A stretch of 64,000 nucleotides of DNA from Fennellomyces sp. T-0311 (taxonomy: Eukaryota; Mucoromycota; Mucoromycetes; Mucorales; Lichtheimiaceae), in the NCBI GenBank assembly GCA_025266875.1, contig JALLLT010000035.1, positions 310,001-374,000 of the forward strand, read 5' to 3'. The position numbers and the translations under genes are program-made. This document shows, piece by piece, positions 14,643-26,301 of this stretch. The stretch's first letter is position 1; every line of letters begins with the position of its first letter. The notes beneath the pieces are model-generated. The model was not told the DNA's origin, searched no databases, and saw nothing but the letters and a program-made list of their open reading frames with translations.

Positions 14643-14957
14643 TTTTTAAAAGAACAAGTAAAAAGAAAAAAAAGCTTGTGAGTTCAACCCAGGTATTTTA
14701 CAACACTTCGGATCATTCTACGGCATGGGATATCAAGAACAGAGGGCTATTGCCATTTCACCTCCCCCATGCTTCGTACGCTTAGTAAAAACCAAAATCC
14801 ATGCAGGAATGTTGTATATTAGCTCAGTTCTGTGGAAAAAAAGAGACAAGTATGTGTGTGTATGTGTGTGTGTGTGTGCGTGTGTGATGGATGATAAGAG
14901 GATATATACACAGGTTTTGATATCAAATATAATGCCAAGAAAAATATAAATGCTAAA
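14643..14957. other. spacer with (GT)n microsatellite
   Basis: About 315 bp between the M28 gene start and the end of the zinc-finger gene. It contains a TG/GT microsatellite at 14851-14886. It should hold the M28 promoter on the minus strand and the zinc-finger gene's 3' flank. Confidence 0.6.
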
Positions 14958-15206
14958 TTAATGTCGATACAGTTGATGATGATTCATGAGATTGCCTTGC
15001 GAATGAAACCGTCGTTTGCACGTTGCGCATCGTATCGTGCTCCGTTTTAACGGTTCCATGATGATCGACGAACTTGACGACGACGACAACGACGAAGAAG
15101 GTGTTGGTGATGGACGATGTTGATCGTTCGAATGAGAAAGAAACCATTCTTCGGCAGTTGGGTTCATTGGCCACATATCGTCTTCGCTTGTTCGTTGATA
15201 ATACAT
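14958..15206 (-). CDS. small single C2H2 zinc-finger protein
   Basis: An 82-residue single-exon reading frame starting MYYQRTSEDDMW. The middle is a serine run; the C terminus is one classical zinc finger, C-A-T-C, twelve residues, then H and, after five more, the final H (CATCKRRFHSQGNLMNHHQ and the closing YRH). It ends directly after the finger. Such single-finger proteins may bind DNA as oligomers or act as adaptors; nothing here fixes a target. It could also be the last exon of a longer gene, but no convincing upstream exon is visible. The finger spacing makes chance occurrence unlikely. Confidence 0.6.
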   Translation of the reverse strand: MYYQRTSEDDMWPMNPTAEEWFLSHSNDQHRPSPTPSSSLSSSSSSSIIMEPLKRSTIRCATCKRRFHSQGNLMNHHQLYRH

Positions 15207-17579
15207 GAATGTATCAAAAAGATAATAGAAGAAAAAAGTGAGATAAAGAAAAAAAGTGAGTTGAAGCTATCAGACGCCCCTTTCCCTTTTTATATCAAAA
15301 GTGTGCAGGACCGGTTTAACCCGAACCTTACTCCACACAAACACTACTCTTGAAAGGTCCAGTGTTGTACATGACCTTTACTCCGAGCTGTGCATATGAG
15401 CCTTATCCGGATATGGCTCTTGTGAAGCAACCTTCATTAATCCAAGTGGCTAATCATAAACCTCTTTATGAATCACCGCGCGTCTGTGCGTTATACCATC
15501 GAATCCGTTAATCTACAACGGATCTTTTGCCAATCGAAAGTAAATATTTTGATTTTATCTAAAAAGTTGTCATTCCTCTTTATTCTTGTTCCCATGGTTA
15601 TCACGTCCTTTCTGGCGTTCCTTTTTAACAAAAAAGAAGATTGAGGCCCTGGTGATTCCATAATGATCGGTTTTTGGTTCCCATTCCATTTTTCGATCAA
15701 ATTCCAAAAACAAATTGTGGATAACCCCCTTTTGGTGTGGGAATCCGCCCTGTATAGAGTCACTTGATTTCTTTTTGGCTGTTGTGTTTCATTCTAACTG
15801 ACAACGGCTCTCCTGAAAACTTTCTGCAGTATTATTGTCAACCCCAGTCCCACTTGACCCCAAAGCAAATCGAATCCGATAGACTCACTCACACACTATA
15901 AACTTGAAACATGTAAAAAGAAATAAAAAAAATAAACGGAATTGATCTTTTTTTTAGGGAGAGTCCGAAAAGTGGTATGCTGCAGTCTGTACGTGAATTC
16001 CCGCCCTTTCTTTAACTCTAGTTTTTCCGAGAGAAAAAAAAAGCACACCACATGGTGACAGAGATACTGAACACGTGGACATGCCGACTTTTTGAGGATA
16101 TATTGAAAGTCCATGACATTGTGAGTTGATCAGCACCCCTCCGCACGCCATATTGTGAGCGCAATAATAACTCTTTATCGCTTATTACATGATGGGTGAT
16201 GTCCATCATTGGCAACCGATCACTCGCTTTCCATAAAAATTTCATTTAATAAAACAGTAGCACAAAATGCTCATTTGCATTGATGACCTATTGACCGTGT
16301 AACGGGACCCTGGTGTGTGTGAATCGGCTTTTGCTTCGGTACATGCGTAGCAAAAAAAAAAAACGCCTTTCAATTTCTAGTAATTTCCAACTTGCACAGC
16401 TGGGAATTTTGTTGGACACACCGATCGCTCGGCCACCATGGGAATGCAGAATATTTTTTTCTCAGTTTCTCGTATTCGATCCTGCATAAACCATCCCTTT
16501 TTGCACCTTTTTTTTAATACCAGATTTTTACTGCGGCTTGGAGAGTAGCCCTTGGAATCGGAAATGCAGGTAACAGGCCGATTAAGTTTGAAAATCCCTA
16601 CGTTACCAGCAATGCTCATTATTACGACATTGCTTTTCTTTTTTGTAAACTTGTTGGAAACCAGTTTTTTTTTTCATACGTATCTAATTATTGCAATGAC
16701 AGTTTGATCGATAAGAAAAAAAATACGTATGCATGTCGTCAATCGCGCTATCGTCCGTGTAAATTCATGCGATTCTGCATGTCGTTCATCCATGTTTATC
16801 GTTGATCCTTGGTAGTGCGCCATCTATCATCGTTACAAAGTAACTTTTACATTGCTATGCTTACCATTCAGTGTATAAATAAAAACGTCGTCAATTTTGT
16901 ATACGATCGCATGCAATCTTGCAGTTTTTGACAATCTTTCACCCGCCCTTTATCGTCTGACAGTGGAAATGGAAAGACCAAGCCAATAAAGTCATTCCTT
17001 GTGTCAAAAACTGGTTTACCATTATCCGCGGGACAAGCAGATGAGTAGTATTGGTCAACATCCAATATCGAAAAGTGATACCTCTGTAAATGGTCTAATT
17101 TTAGTAGGCCCTTACTTTAATTGTGATACACATCCACTTTTGCTATCCATTACTTAAGCAATACGCTAAGCTTTTATAAGTACACATGATGACATATAGT
17201 CTAGCCATGTATACACTTAATGGCCGCTCTTTGTATTAAGAACTGGCAAGCATCCGGCAAGTTTCCTAGAGTATGTGCCCAATACCCCACTCTTGTGCAG
17301 AGATAGCTTCGACGGTATTTTACCCGTATGTGTACTCTTGCGCCATTGTCCTATACCATCAACCGTGAAAACGCTTGTTCATATTCTCCGTCATGAGATG
17401 GAAAATTTACAGTGAGCAAATTTTGACCCTTGCAAAGTAATCTCCGTAACCCTTCTATGTCAATTACAGCATATTCCCTATTCCAATTGACCTCACCCGC
17501 ATAAAAGTTTTAAGAAGCAGGAGATCGTTTGATATCTTGAAATTTGAGCACCTCGATTTTCGTTTGCATTCTGAAAGCC
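15207..17579. other. AT-rich gene-free stretch
   Basis: About 2.4 kb without a supportable gene. There are many A/T homopolymers and a near-perfect hairpin around 15391-15412 (GAGCCTTATCC/GGATATGGCTC). The short open frames (65-90 codons) carry no recognisable motifs and no in-phase splice partners. Its left part should include the promoter of the zinc-finger gene. Confidence 0.5.
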
Positions 17580-19770
17580 TGCATTAAGTCTTTATCTAAT
17601 GTACTGTACCGCATTCTACATTAAGCCCCTTCAGCGTTGGCATCTATACGGATTTCTTCAATGCTTTCGGCCCGATTTTTGGCCGGTGTGTATGGTTTCC
17701 AGGCGCGAATGTTGAACAAATCGTTCAGAAAAAATGGCTTGTATTATTCGATACTCAGGTAAAACGTAGTGATTGAGTACAATATCGTCAGTATTGTGCA
17801 CCGTAAATTTGACTCCTTGAGGTTTATGATCTCTTAGCTTCGTTGGACATTCGAAACGTGTTGATATTTGATGAAATGTATGTGCGAAGGTTAAACGCAG
17901 TGTTTCTAATACGGAAATTGTTCAAAGAATATCGGTATACCTCGGGCATCGATTTTTATCTTCTGTAAATGTAGTTTCGTAAGATTATTCATAGTGTGAA
18001 GGGTCTGAAAATCGGACGCTGCATTGACCATGTTTTGTGAAAAGCAGAGGAATTTCAAATCTTCTTGAACAGGGCGCTTGTTGCGCGTAGCAGCACTAAA
18101 ATCGGCGTATTCCAGCACACGAAACTGTAGTATCCAGAATGGTTGAGGCACGAGGAATCAGTTCAATATGGACCTGAAAAATGATGGATGCTCCAATGTG
18201 CCCTAATTATTCTCCAAACATCCGGTCCATTGGTCCACATCGAAACTCTCTGCTACATCAAGATAATGCAGCCCGTTGATACTTTCAGGATATTCGATTG
18301 TCTCAAGCTCATTGCGATGATGGCCAAAGACAAGGACAATAGTCTCCGGATATCTGAAAAGAGTAATCAATGGTGGTTGATTGCATGGATACCGCGTCGA
18401 TTGGGATAGACGAAACGACAAAGTGACTGGGCTTGGAATATCGTTTGAGAATCCCTTCAAACTGCTTCTGGGTTACCCTCGTTATGTACAGGTACAGGGA
18501 CGTGATCTGTGTGTATGAAGCGTCGATAAAGTGCTGATTCACTTGGTTGAGAAAAAAAGGAGTGTTGAATCAGAGAGAGGAAGAACAAATGTAAGGGTCA
18601 AATATGCCAACGAGGCTTAAAAAGGTAACTGGTTTACTTCATATGCTTTGTTCTTTCTATTTATAATAAATACTTATCCGTGATGGGTTTTCCTTAAGCC
18701 GGTATTTCCGTAAGTGATGTGTAATGTCAAACACATTATGATTGAGCAGTTACGGATCGTGATGATCGATAGGATGAATGCTGACAGAGCATACCCGTGA
18801 AGAGACGCGTTGACCGGAAGGTCGCGTATATAAATCATCTGATTGGCTGAGTATTTGGTAAGCATGAAGCTCAAGGTTCCGATGTCGGAAGTGAGAAAGC
18901 GGCGGTAAGGATGGAAAGCTTTCATTCGCTGACGGACGGCATGGATGACAAAGAAGCTTGTTAAGGCGTGCTCATGTTGGATACAACAAGGAGTATCCCA
19001 GGTTTGTATGCGATACAGGTAAGTTCAGAATGAATGGTATTCCAGTTTTAGGTATGTCAAGCATGATCCAAGTTGCTCAAACACGCTGATGAATACAATG
19101 CAGTCTTGAACAACACACTCTACTCATTTCAGTGAGAAACTATTGTTGTCCTCCGATCATCCCGTCTTATCAAAAGGCTCGATCTCGATATCGTTCCAAT
19201 CCATAAGCCGCGGGATTGTGCGGTACCAATCACGACAGACTGTCATGCATGTTAGTCGATGTGAATGATACCATCATGCGGCAATGCATTCATGAAGCTG
19301 AGTTGTTGTGTTAGTGGAACCTTTGAAGCAGGATCAACGTCGCCTTTACCAAGCATTGTCATTGCTGTTGTAACTCTTCAAATTGCGACAACCATGTAAA
19401 AATGCGTGAAAATGTGTCATTTAAGCACTGGTACGAGCATCTCGATCAATACCGAAGCATAGCTAGTCCCTATGTTGCTTCAAAATACTTCTTTCATTGA
19501 AACCAAGTGTCAGCGTACGATAGCTCCAAATTCCATGCTCCCTGCACCGATAGCATGAAGAACTACTTGGGACATCTTGTGCAATGGCTCTCAAGGATAC
19601 CGTCTGAGCAATTGATACGGCAGCAGTGTTCTTTAGTTTATTATCCATCCTCTTCTCCAGCCATACCGAGACAAAAAAATTCTGAAATACAGTCTTATAA
19701 CCCTGCGAAAACTTCTTGTTTTCAATGATTAAGGAGCGTACAGCGAGAAAAAAATATCCAGGACACAAGT
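17580..19770 (-). pseudogene. degenerate LRR/F-box-type sequence
   Basis: Several short minus-strand frames in successive phases read LRR-like text: VLEYADFSAATRNKRP and MNNLTKLHLQKIKIDARG (18151-17906), ELETIEYPESINGLHYLDV (18460-18203), LTSDIGTLSFMLTKYS (18925-18674) and RAIAQDVPSS...YRTLTLGFNE (19768-19463). Stops and frame changes interrupt them, and no splice model joins them into one protein. The style matches the LRR relic at the left end of the window. I infer one or more decayed F-box/LRR genes; exact borders are uncertain. Confidence 0.3.
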
Positions 19771-21832
19771 CTACGTACCAGTATCATACAATAAAAATGA
19801 AAGCAAAGAATATAATACCAAGGGTCTAAATATATCCACAGGCGTGCACCCAATTAACTATCATCGGGTAGCTATTACATTCTTATCAATAGCGGATGAA
19901 TATATTCTCTGTATTGTGTACATCCCGGATACACTTGCAATCAAAAGGGAACAGGATTCTACCTCCGCCGTTAACAGCATTGTGCGGTATATCGAGCACC
20001 TTCAGGGGTAAGTGTGAGTCTTCCAAAAGGTAGGAGTATGTTATAGGGTCACACACTGCTAGTTAGTCCAAAACAAAGTTAATGATAACTTTATACCATT
20101 GCTTCGAACGCTTGAGTTGTCTGTCATAGTTGATCACGTGGGATGTACTCACCAAACAGCTATGTATCAGTGGTACGTTGATGTGGCGCTCTTTTCTATA
20201 GTCATCGCTCGCCATATGACAAATGCGTATCTCCAGATGAGAATTTGTCTATTTTTGGACATTGTCAACTGCGTAGAATCGGTAAGTCCATTCTTCAAAA
20301 GTACTGATACATACGTCATGCTACGCACACGACCATATGATCTCTACTGTTGCAAACACCAAGCGAGTCATATGTAAGTGCCTGAAGATCTGGAAATGGT
20401 ATACTATTATTCCGGATACACCCGTAGTACGCATTGTTACGACGACAGCCAATACATCAATCGATTTCACATCATGCGAAGTATGCTGAAAGTAATCGAA
20501 ACATTATGCAAGTGACATACAATTCGTAGCTAACCAAAGTTTGACCCACTGCTTGCCGTTTCTTGGATAAGTCATATAACTGGTAGATGTTTGCATCGAA
20601 TCGGAATGCGCTCCATCCCTCCTTTCGTATGTACGTACGTATGTAGAACTTTTTTGATTTGCCAAAAACTTGGCAGTATCTAGATACAAATAAACGAATT
20701 ACGCGTAATAATCTCAGAACAAAATTCGGGTAAACATTTGGATGTGGCGAAGCTTGCTTAAAGTTCATTTAATCTCGAGTGTCATTATTAATTCTTACAA
20801 GAAACTCAAAAGCGATATATAAATATCGCTCAAAGCTAAATGGGTACGTGGAATCATATGATGCTTAATAATAGGCGACTGGGTAAAGGTCATCATACTG
20901 CTCACCCAAAACTTCAAAATACCATACCTTCGGTGTCATCACTTATGCTTAAAGTATTTACGTCAAACTGTCAGTGATCAAATACCTATCCATTGTTCAG
21001 TCCGTAAAATCAACCAAACCAACTGTCAAGGAGATATCCGCTACACAATTAGTCATTTCTGTGTCCAGCATACTCGATACTCAAGCTATCAACATTACCA
21101 TGTGAATCATTTCTCAGGCTTCCGTGATTATCTTGACTTTATAAGGTAAAATACATCGTACCACTCCCGAGACCAAAAACCGTTATGCCGATTAATATAC
21201 AGAGTTTGAGCCACACAAGGCTGTCTTACATTGTTAACTGAGCCTCATCCATGCGTTTATCCGATGTAATACAGGCGTAACACAGCTGAGCCTCAGTGTT
21301 TAGAAAGCGAAAAAAAGTGGCAGTAGTATCTGGAAACGTTTTTCTTCGGGTTTATAGGCAAGCTAATATTCTTTTTTGGCAGTTTCCGTGTAAAGCATTA
21401 ATAAGCCTTTAATATGATACAATATTAGTATGTTAAAATGCAAAACAGAAGCTGCTCAGCTATGTTCATCTATCGTGATTTTTTTGATTTGCATCAAAAA
21501 TCCTTAAAAAGGCATAGTATTTGCCATTCTAGCAAAACCTTGCCAGAAAAATTTTCTGTAGTAAAATAAACATACAAGTTTGAGCACCCTAACTCTCGAC
21601 CAAAAGATTTTATGTCATTCATGATACTCCCTGGCTCCAAGATCGTTTATTGCTACAGACAACGACTAAGACGTTTGATATGCTCAAGCAAAACCCTATT
21701 TTTAACCACTAACCAATCCTTCCCGTCCCCTAACAAATTTTGTCATACCTACTTTTGTGACACCGTTTGGCTAGGAGTCCGATTTGGTATTTAAAGTCTC
21801 ATTTTTCTGTTACGTTTTCCCATTCTTTTCAA
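19771..21832. other. AT-rich gene-free stretch upstream of first kelch gene
   Basis: About 2 kb of low-GC sequence. A plus-strand frame at 20099-20377 begins with an LRR-like LLRTLELSV but continues without pattern. A GTACGTACGTATGTA palindromic run lies near 20630-20645. The last 100 bp hold the promoter of the kelch gene. No gene was supported. Confidence 0.5.
21788..21796 (+). promoter_or_regulatory. TATA-like box of kelch gene 1
   Basis: TATTTAAAG, 37-45 bp before the ATG at 21833. The paralogue 4.5 kb downstream has TATATAAA at the matching distance, supporting both starts. Confidence 0.45.
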
Positions 21833-24800
21833 ATGAAACAACACATACAACATATATCTTTGGTATTATATCTTGTTTGTGCCCTAGTTATCTCTGGTGT
21901 CCTTGGCGACTACAATACCAGCTATGAAGATAACTTTGATAAATTCAACAATCAAAAGACGATGCCGTATCGAACGGAAGCCGCAACTTTTGTAAGGAAC
22001 AATACTTTGTACAGTGTCGGTGGACGAACCCGCGACGGCATTCCAATGAGTTTATTCGACGCATTCTACCTTGACGCAAATACTGGTCAACTCGTACACA
22101 CAAAAGTCGAATATAACCAGATGGATTTTTATCAGTTTACAACAGCGGTCGCAGGTTGTGCAGCAGTCTTGCTTCCCGATAACAACAGGGTCCTGTTTTT
22201 CGGCGGTGATCGACCCCCACCTTCATCATGGAGCCCCGCACAAAGTGGAGATATGCACGTAGTTCAGTTTGATTTCACAACAGAGACATGGACGGTCCTA
22301 GAGAATGCGAATTCCACTGAAACTGTTCCCAGAAACACCGAGTCATTGACAGCTACGCTGGCGTCCAATGGAAAGATCTATATCTATGGCGGCACATATA
22401 CAAGTGCCAATACCACAGACAATATCACCATCTCCACAACTATGTCAGTGTACGACCCGGAAATCAATCATTTTAGCTCGATTCCCGTACCACGGAATGC
22501 AACCACGGCATTAGCCGGAGTTCCAACAGCGCTTTCGTAAGTTTTCAGGAGATGTTGCTAGCCCTACCATGCAATTGGCTAACATTGTAAAAAGCGATGG
22601 GCGTATCGTATATTTCAAGAATACCCAGTATCCGAACGTGTACCCCGCAAAATTGTTAGTGGCAATATTTGACACCAATACAAACGAAACGTCTGTTTTC
22701 GACCTAGGCGATTCTGAAACAACGTTGGACTACGTTAAAGAGTTCACGTACGGTTTTCTTGGTATGTCGATCTTGTGAAATCTTTTATTAGTATCTCACA
22801 GTAAACCACAAATGCAGGACCTGACCAACAAACAATATACTTCTTTGGAGGTACATTGGAACGGGATTCAGTTGCCTTTGTTACTCATGTCTTGATTTCT
22901 TCTATTAGGTGTATATAATTACGGGAAGCGCGTAAAGGCTCACAATACATTGGCCGCATTGAATGTTGACGAGCGGACATGGTCATATCCGCAGGTCAAC
23001 ACGACAAACATATACCCAAGACGACGATACGATTTTGTTGCAGGCTTTTTGAACAGCAGTTATCTTCTTGTGGGACTTGGTGAGTGCTGCTTTATGCTTA
23101 CTTGATATAGAATAACAGTATCAATTAGGCCGCTCTGAGTATAATTGGTTTACCCAATTTGACGTTCTACGCATATCAGACGATGCTGATTTCAATTCAA
23201 CAACTTACGAATGGGTCTCCAATATTTACGATAAAGATGTCAATGTTGATCAAGGCAAATCAGGATTGAGTGGAGGTGCTATAGCCGGAATTGTAATAGG
23301 CGCTGTGGTAGCTGTTATCATTGCACTTATCATATGGAAATGTTTTGGTGGTCTTGGAGCAACTGCCAGTTCACTCTATACAGCTTTGGTTTGGAGCCCA
23401 AGGTAATGTACAATATAAAAAAAAACAGATGATCCTACGTAGAAAAAGTACTGATATAAACAATATACACATATAGAGCTGGAGAGCCACGGTGGACTGA
23501 GCTTACTCATCTTTTGAGTACTTTTGTGCTCACGTTCCTGTTTATTGCCTATATGACATATCATATCATAATGGTTGTGCAAAGTCCTATAGCAACCACG
23601 ACATTAACAAAACCCGTCACTGAAGTTCAGTTCCCAGGTAAAAGTAATCGTATGATGATGGACCTATAAACTGATTTGGATGAATGATTAGACGTTCGTG
23701 TCTGTACTGCGCCTGACGAAGTGTATGCTCTTATACATAATACGCAAACCCTTGTGGCCCAACTCCAATCGGACAAGGTAACTGAGGAAGACTTTTCTCG
23801 GCTAACAGACACATACGAACTCCAGCTGGACCAGCATTATCCCTATACTATCACAAGTCCCGATGGAAGAACAAAATGCTGGCTCTTCCATCCATCGGAA
23901 GAATTTAAGATCGGTAGTGACCAAGAGAGCAGCAATAGCCGTATAAAATTATTCTTTGGTGGGGACGAAAGGCGAGATTCAAACAATACGCGCATCCAAA
24001 TCGAAATATATCCACCTGGAAGGGATCCTAATATGGTCATTAGGTATCCTACTTTAAATGGGCAAACGCTATCGCAAGAAGAAGTGGAGCAATGGCGCAA
24101 AGGAGATTTAGAGGGTGTTCAAGCACCAAACAAGTACACCGTCGATTACAACTCATACACAACTATCAGCTACCAAATCGAGAAGCATCGCTATCTCACA
24201 TCCAACGGTTGGAACAATGTGGGATTTTTGCAAGAGTATAATGATATACTTGAAATATCGACATCGCTCCAAACAATGAACGGAGACTCCGAACTAAGCA
24301 GCACTATTGACATTTATCCAGTCAGCATGACGGAAGTCACATTACAAGATCAAAAAGTGTATACGCTCCTAAGCGCACTGGGTGCTGTCGGTGGTTTATT
24401 CTCACTGCTTGTCACTGCAGACGGCTTATTATTTGGAGCAAGACCAAAGTCGCCGTGGGGCGTTATCCAGCGATTCTCCATATCGAAAGCAAGGACGTCA
24501 TTGCTAAACAATCTTTACAATGCTTTTGGATTTCTGGGTCGACCTATACCGTATATTGATCCTGTACACGAACGCTATGCAGATGCAAAAATACACCAAC
24601 AAAATGATCATCTGCGGCAATCTCCCGGCGGACCATTGGGTTTGGAAAAAAATGACAATGATATCTTACATCAACCGGATATGGAAGATCCTCCGACGCA
24701 ACAAGAAGTACAAGATCTACAGCGAAGACTTCAGCTTATGGAGTCCATATTCAAGGCGTATTATATTGACGAGGAAATCTTTCAGAATCTCCGCGTTGCT

Positions 24801-24986
24801 CATAACGAAGCTGGAGATACAGAGGTTTCGGAAGCAAAACCATCTTTTGTTTCTGGAGCTTTCAACAAGATTCGTCGCCGAAGAAGTACCAAGATGATAC
24901 CATTGCCAATCCATAACTCGTCCAGTTCAGATGAGGAGCCAATGAATGAGTCCCCAACGGATAATGTATCATTGGCTCATAGATAG
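21833..24986 (+). CDS. kelch-ectodomain three-TM membrane protein, copy 1
   Basis: Exons 21833-22536, 22595-22761, 22818-22850, 22909-23079, 23129-23402, 23477-23637 and 23692-24986 join to 934 residues. Order: signal peptide (1 to about 25, HISLVLYLVCALVISGVLG); kelch beta-propeller (about 30-400; blades RVLFFGGD, KIYIYGGTY, IYFFGGV with YD/FD...W partners); TM1 about 408-431 (AIAGIVIGAVVAVIIALIIW); TM2 about 463-486; a beta-rich N-glycosylatable domain (about 505-720); TM3 about 727-753 (LGAVGGLFSLL); and a cytosolic tail with a coiled coil (EVQDLQRRLQLMESIF) and an acidic/serine end. The start ATG follows a TATA-like element. This looks like a cell-surface receptor or sensor; no ligand or pathway is known to me. 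A tandem paralogue follows with the same seven-exon plan. Confidence 0.85.
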
Positions 24987-25399
24987 AGAAAGGTTGTTAT
25001 GAATTTTACGTATATTTATGTACAAATAATAGATGTCATCATGTATATATATATATATATATATTATAAAGGATTGTTCATCATTAATCTCAGTAACGAT
25101 TGCTGTATGCATAGCAGCAACTATATTATCATGGCTCCGTATTACACATTATCACATTTATTGAATACGCATATATCTTTGGATACAAAAGATAGCTGAT
25201 GCACGAAAGTAATGATAACAGGACACTACGGATTTATCTCAAACAGCAAGATGAAATACGTGCATTAGCACGTATTCATCGAGAAAAAAGAACGATCTCT
25301 TAAGAGCACACAGGTACGGTGGTACATATGCTATGGCACAGTTCCATCTGATGTTGACTGGTTGTCCCTAGATTGCTTGGCCAATACCCTACGTATTGA

Positions 25400-25509
25400 C
25401 ATTTTGCATCGCACGAAAGGAGAGCCGTCCTTTGTCTTTGGAACATTAAGCAAAGTCCATTGCCAAGATAAATCCACTCGGATGATGAGCCCAAAGTGGA
25501 AAGTGCACC
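25400..25509 (+). pseudogene. 3' relic of a third kelch/TM family copy
   Basis: The segment reads PSFVFGTLSK in one frame, matching PSFVSGAFNK near the end of copy 1. It then reads PLPR, a stop, IHSDDEPKVESAPLVHR and a TAG. This parallels SSSSDEEP...SLAHR (copy 1) and SGSDDED...TPLAHG (copy 2), each followed directly by the stop. Internal stop, frameshift and loss of everything upstream show it is a dead remnant. It implies the array once had at least three members. Confidence 0.65.
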
Positions 25510-26259
25510 ATTAGTACACAGATAGAGATTATTATACAGTATATATAAACATATATTTTACATAGTTGCAGATACACAAGCACAGCGCCGCTTTAGGTCT
25601 GATTACAAGCAAATTATCATTGACAGCCGGATACTATGCGCCACCATTTCTATCAGACAGGATAGCTAAAGTCAAATCCAAATGGATAGCCGATGTAACA
25701 CAGATGTAGTACAGTGCTGTGCCACGTTGTATGTTTTTATTGTAAATAGTTTGAAAATATCAGATTGTTTATAATAAATGATAATAAGAGCTCGATACGT
25801 TATTGGAAATTCACCTATTGACGCGAAGACGTCTTAAAAAACAATGTAGTCCTTGTAATCGGTTCAGCAATAGTGAGGATAAGCCTGCTGACTTTCGCAG
25901 TATCCACCTTTTCTTCCTGATTTGACTACTGGTAGCCCTAAATAAGCTTATTGTCCCAAAAATCGGTCACAGAAGAGTTTCTCAAATGATACGAACGTTC
26001 TCATTTGAAGTTCAAAGTACAAGGATAATAGCAATTTATATTTGGCTTGGTGGTTTAAGCTACTACAGAGAAATATATTACTAAATCGAATATTTGCTTG
26101 GCAATTATCGCTTGTAACGGTACTTCTTCTTTCTTATTAAGTGGCAACCAAAGTTTTTTTTTCTATTTTTAACCTATAACGGATCCGGAACTCTTTTTTG
26201 TACGTCCAAACTTTATTTACCCGGCCGCTGGTAACACACTTTAAGCCCGCAAGGATCTG

Positions 26260-26267
26260 TATATAAA
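26260..26267 (+). promoter_or_regulatory. TATA box of kelch gene 2
   Basis: TATATAAA, 35-42 bp before the ATG at 26302, followed by a T-rich leader. Confidence 0.55.
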
Positions 26268-26301
26268 GGGTCATCTTTTTTTCTCGTTGTTCTCAACACA
26301 A

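Larger units (their letters stand above)
24987..26301. other. spacer between kelch paralogues
   Basis: About 1.3 kb containing an (AT)n run at 25044-25065, the 3' relic of a third kelch-family copy (about 25400-25509, listed separately) and the promoter of copy 2. Otherwise AT-rich with no other gene. Confidence 0.6.
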
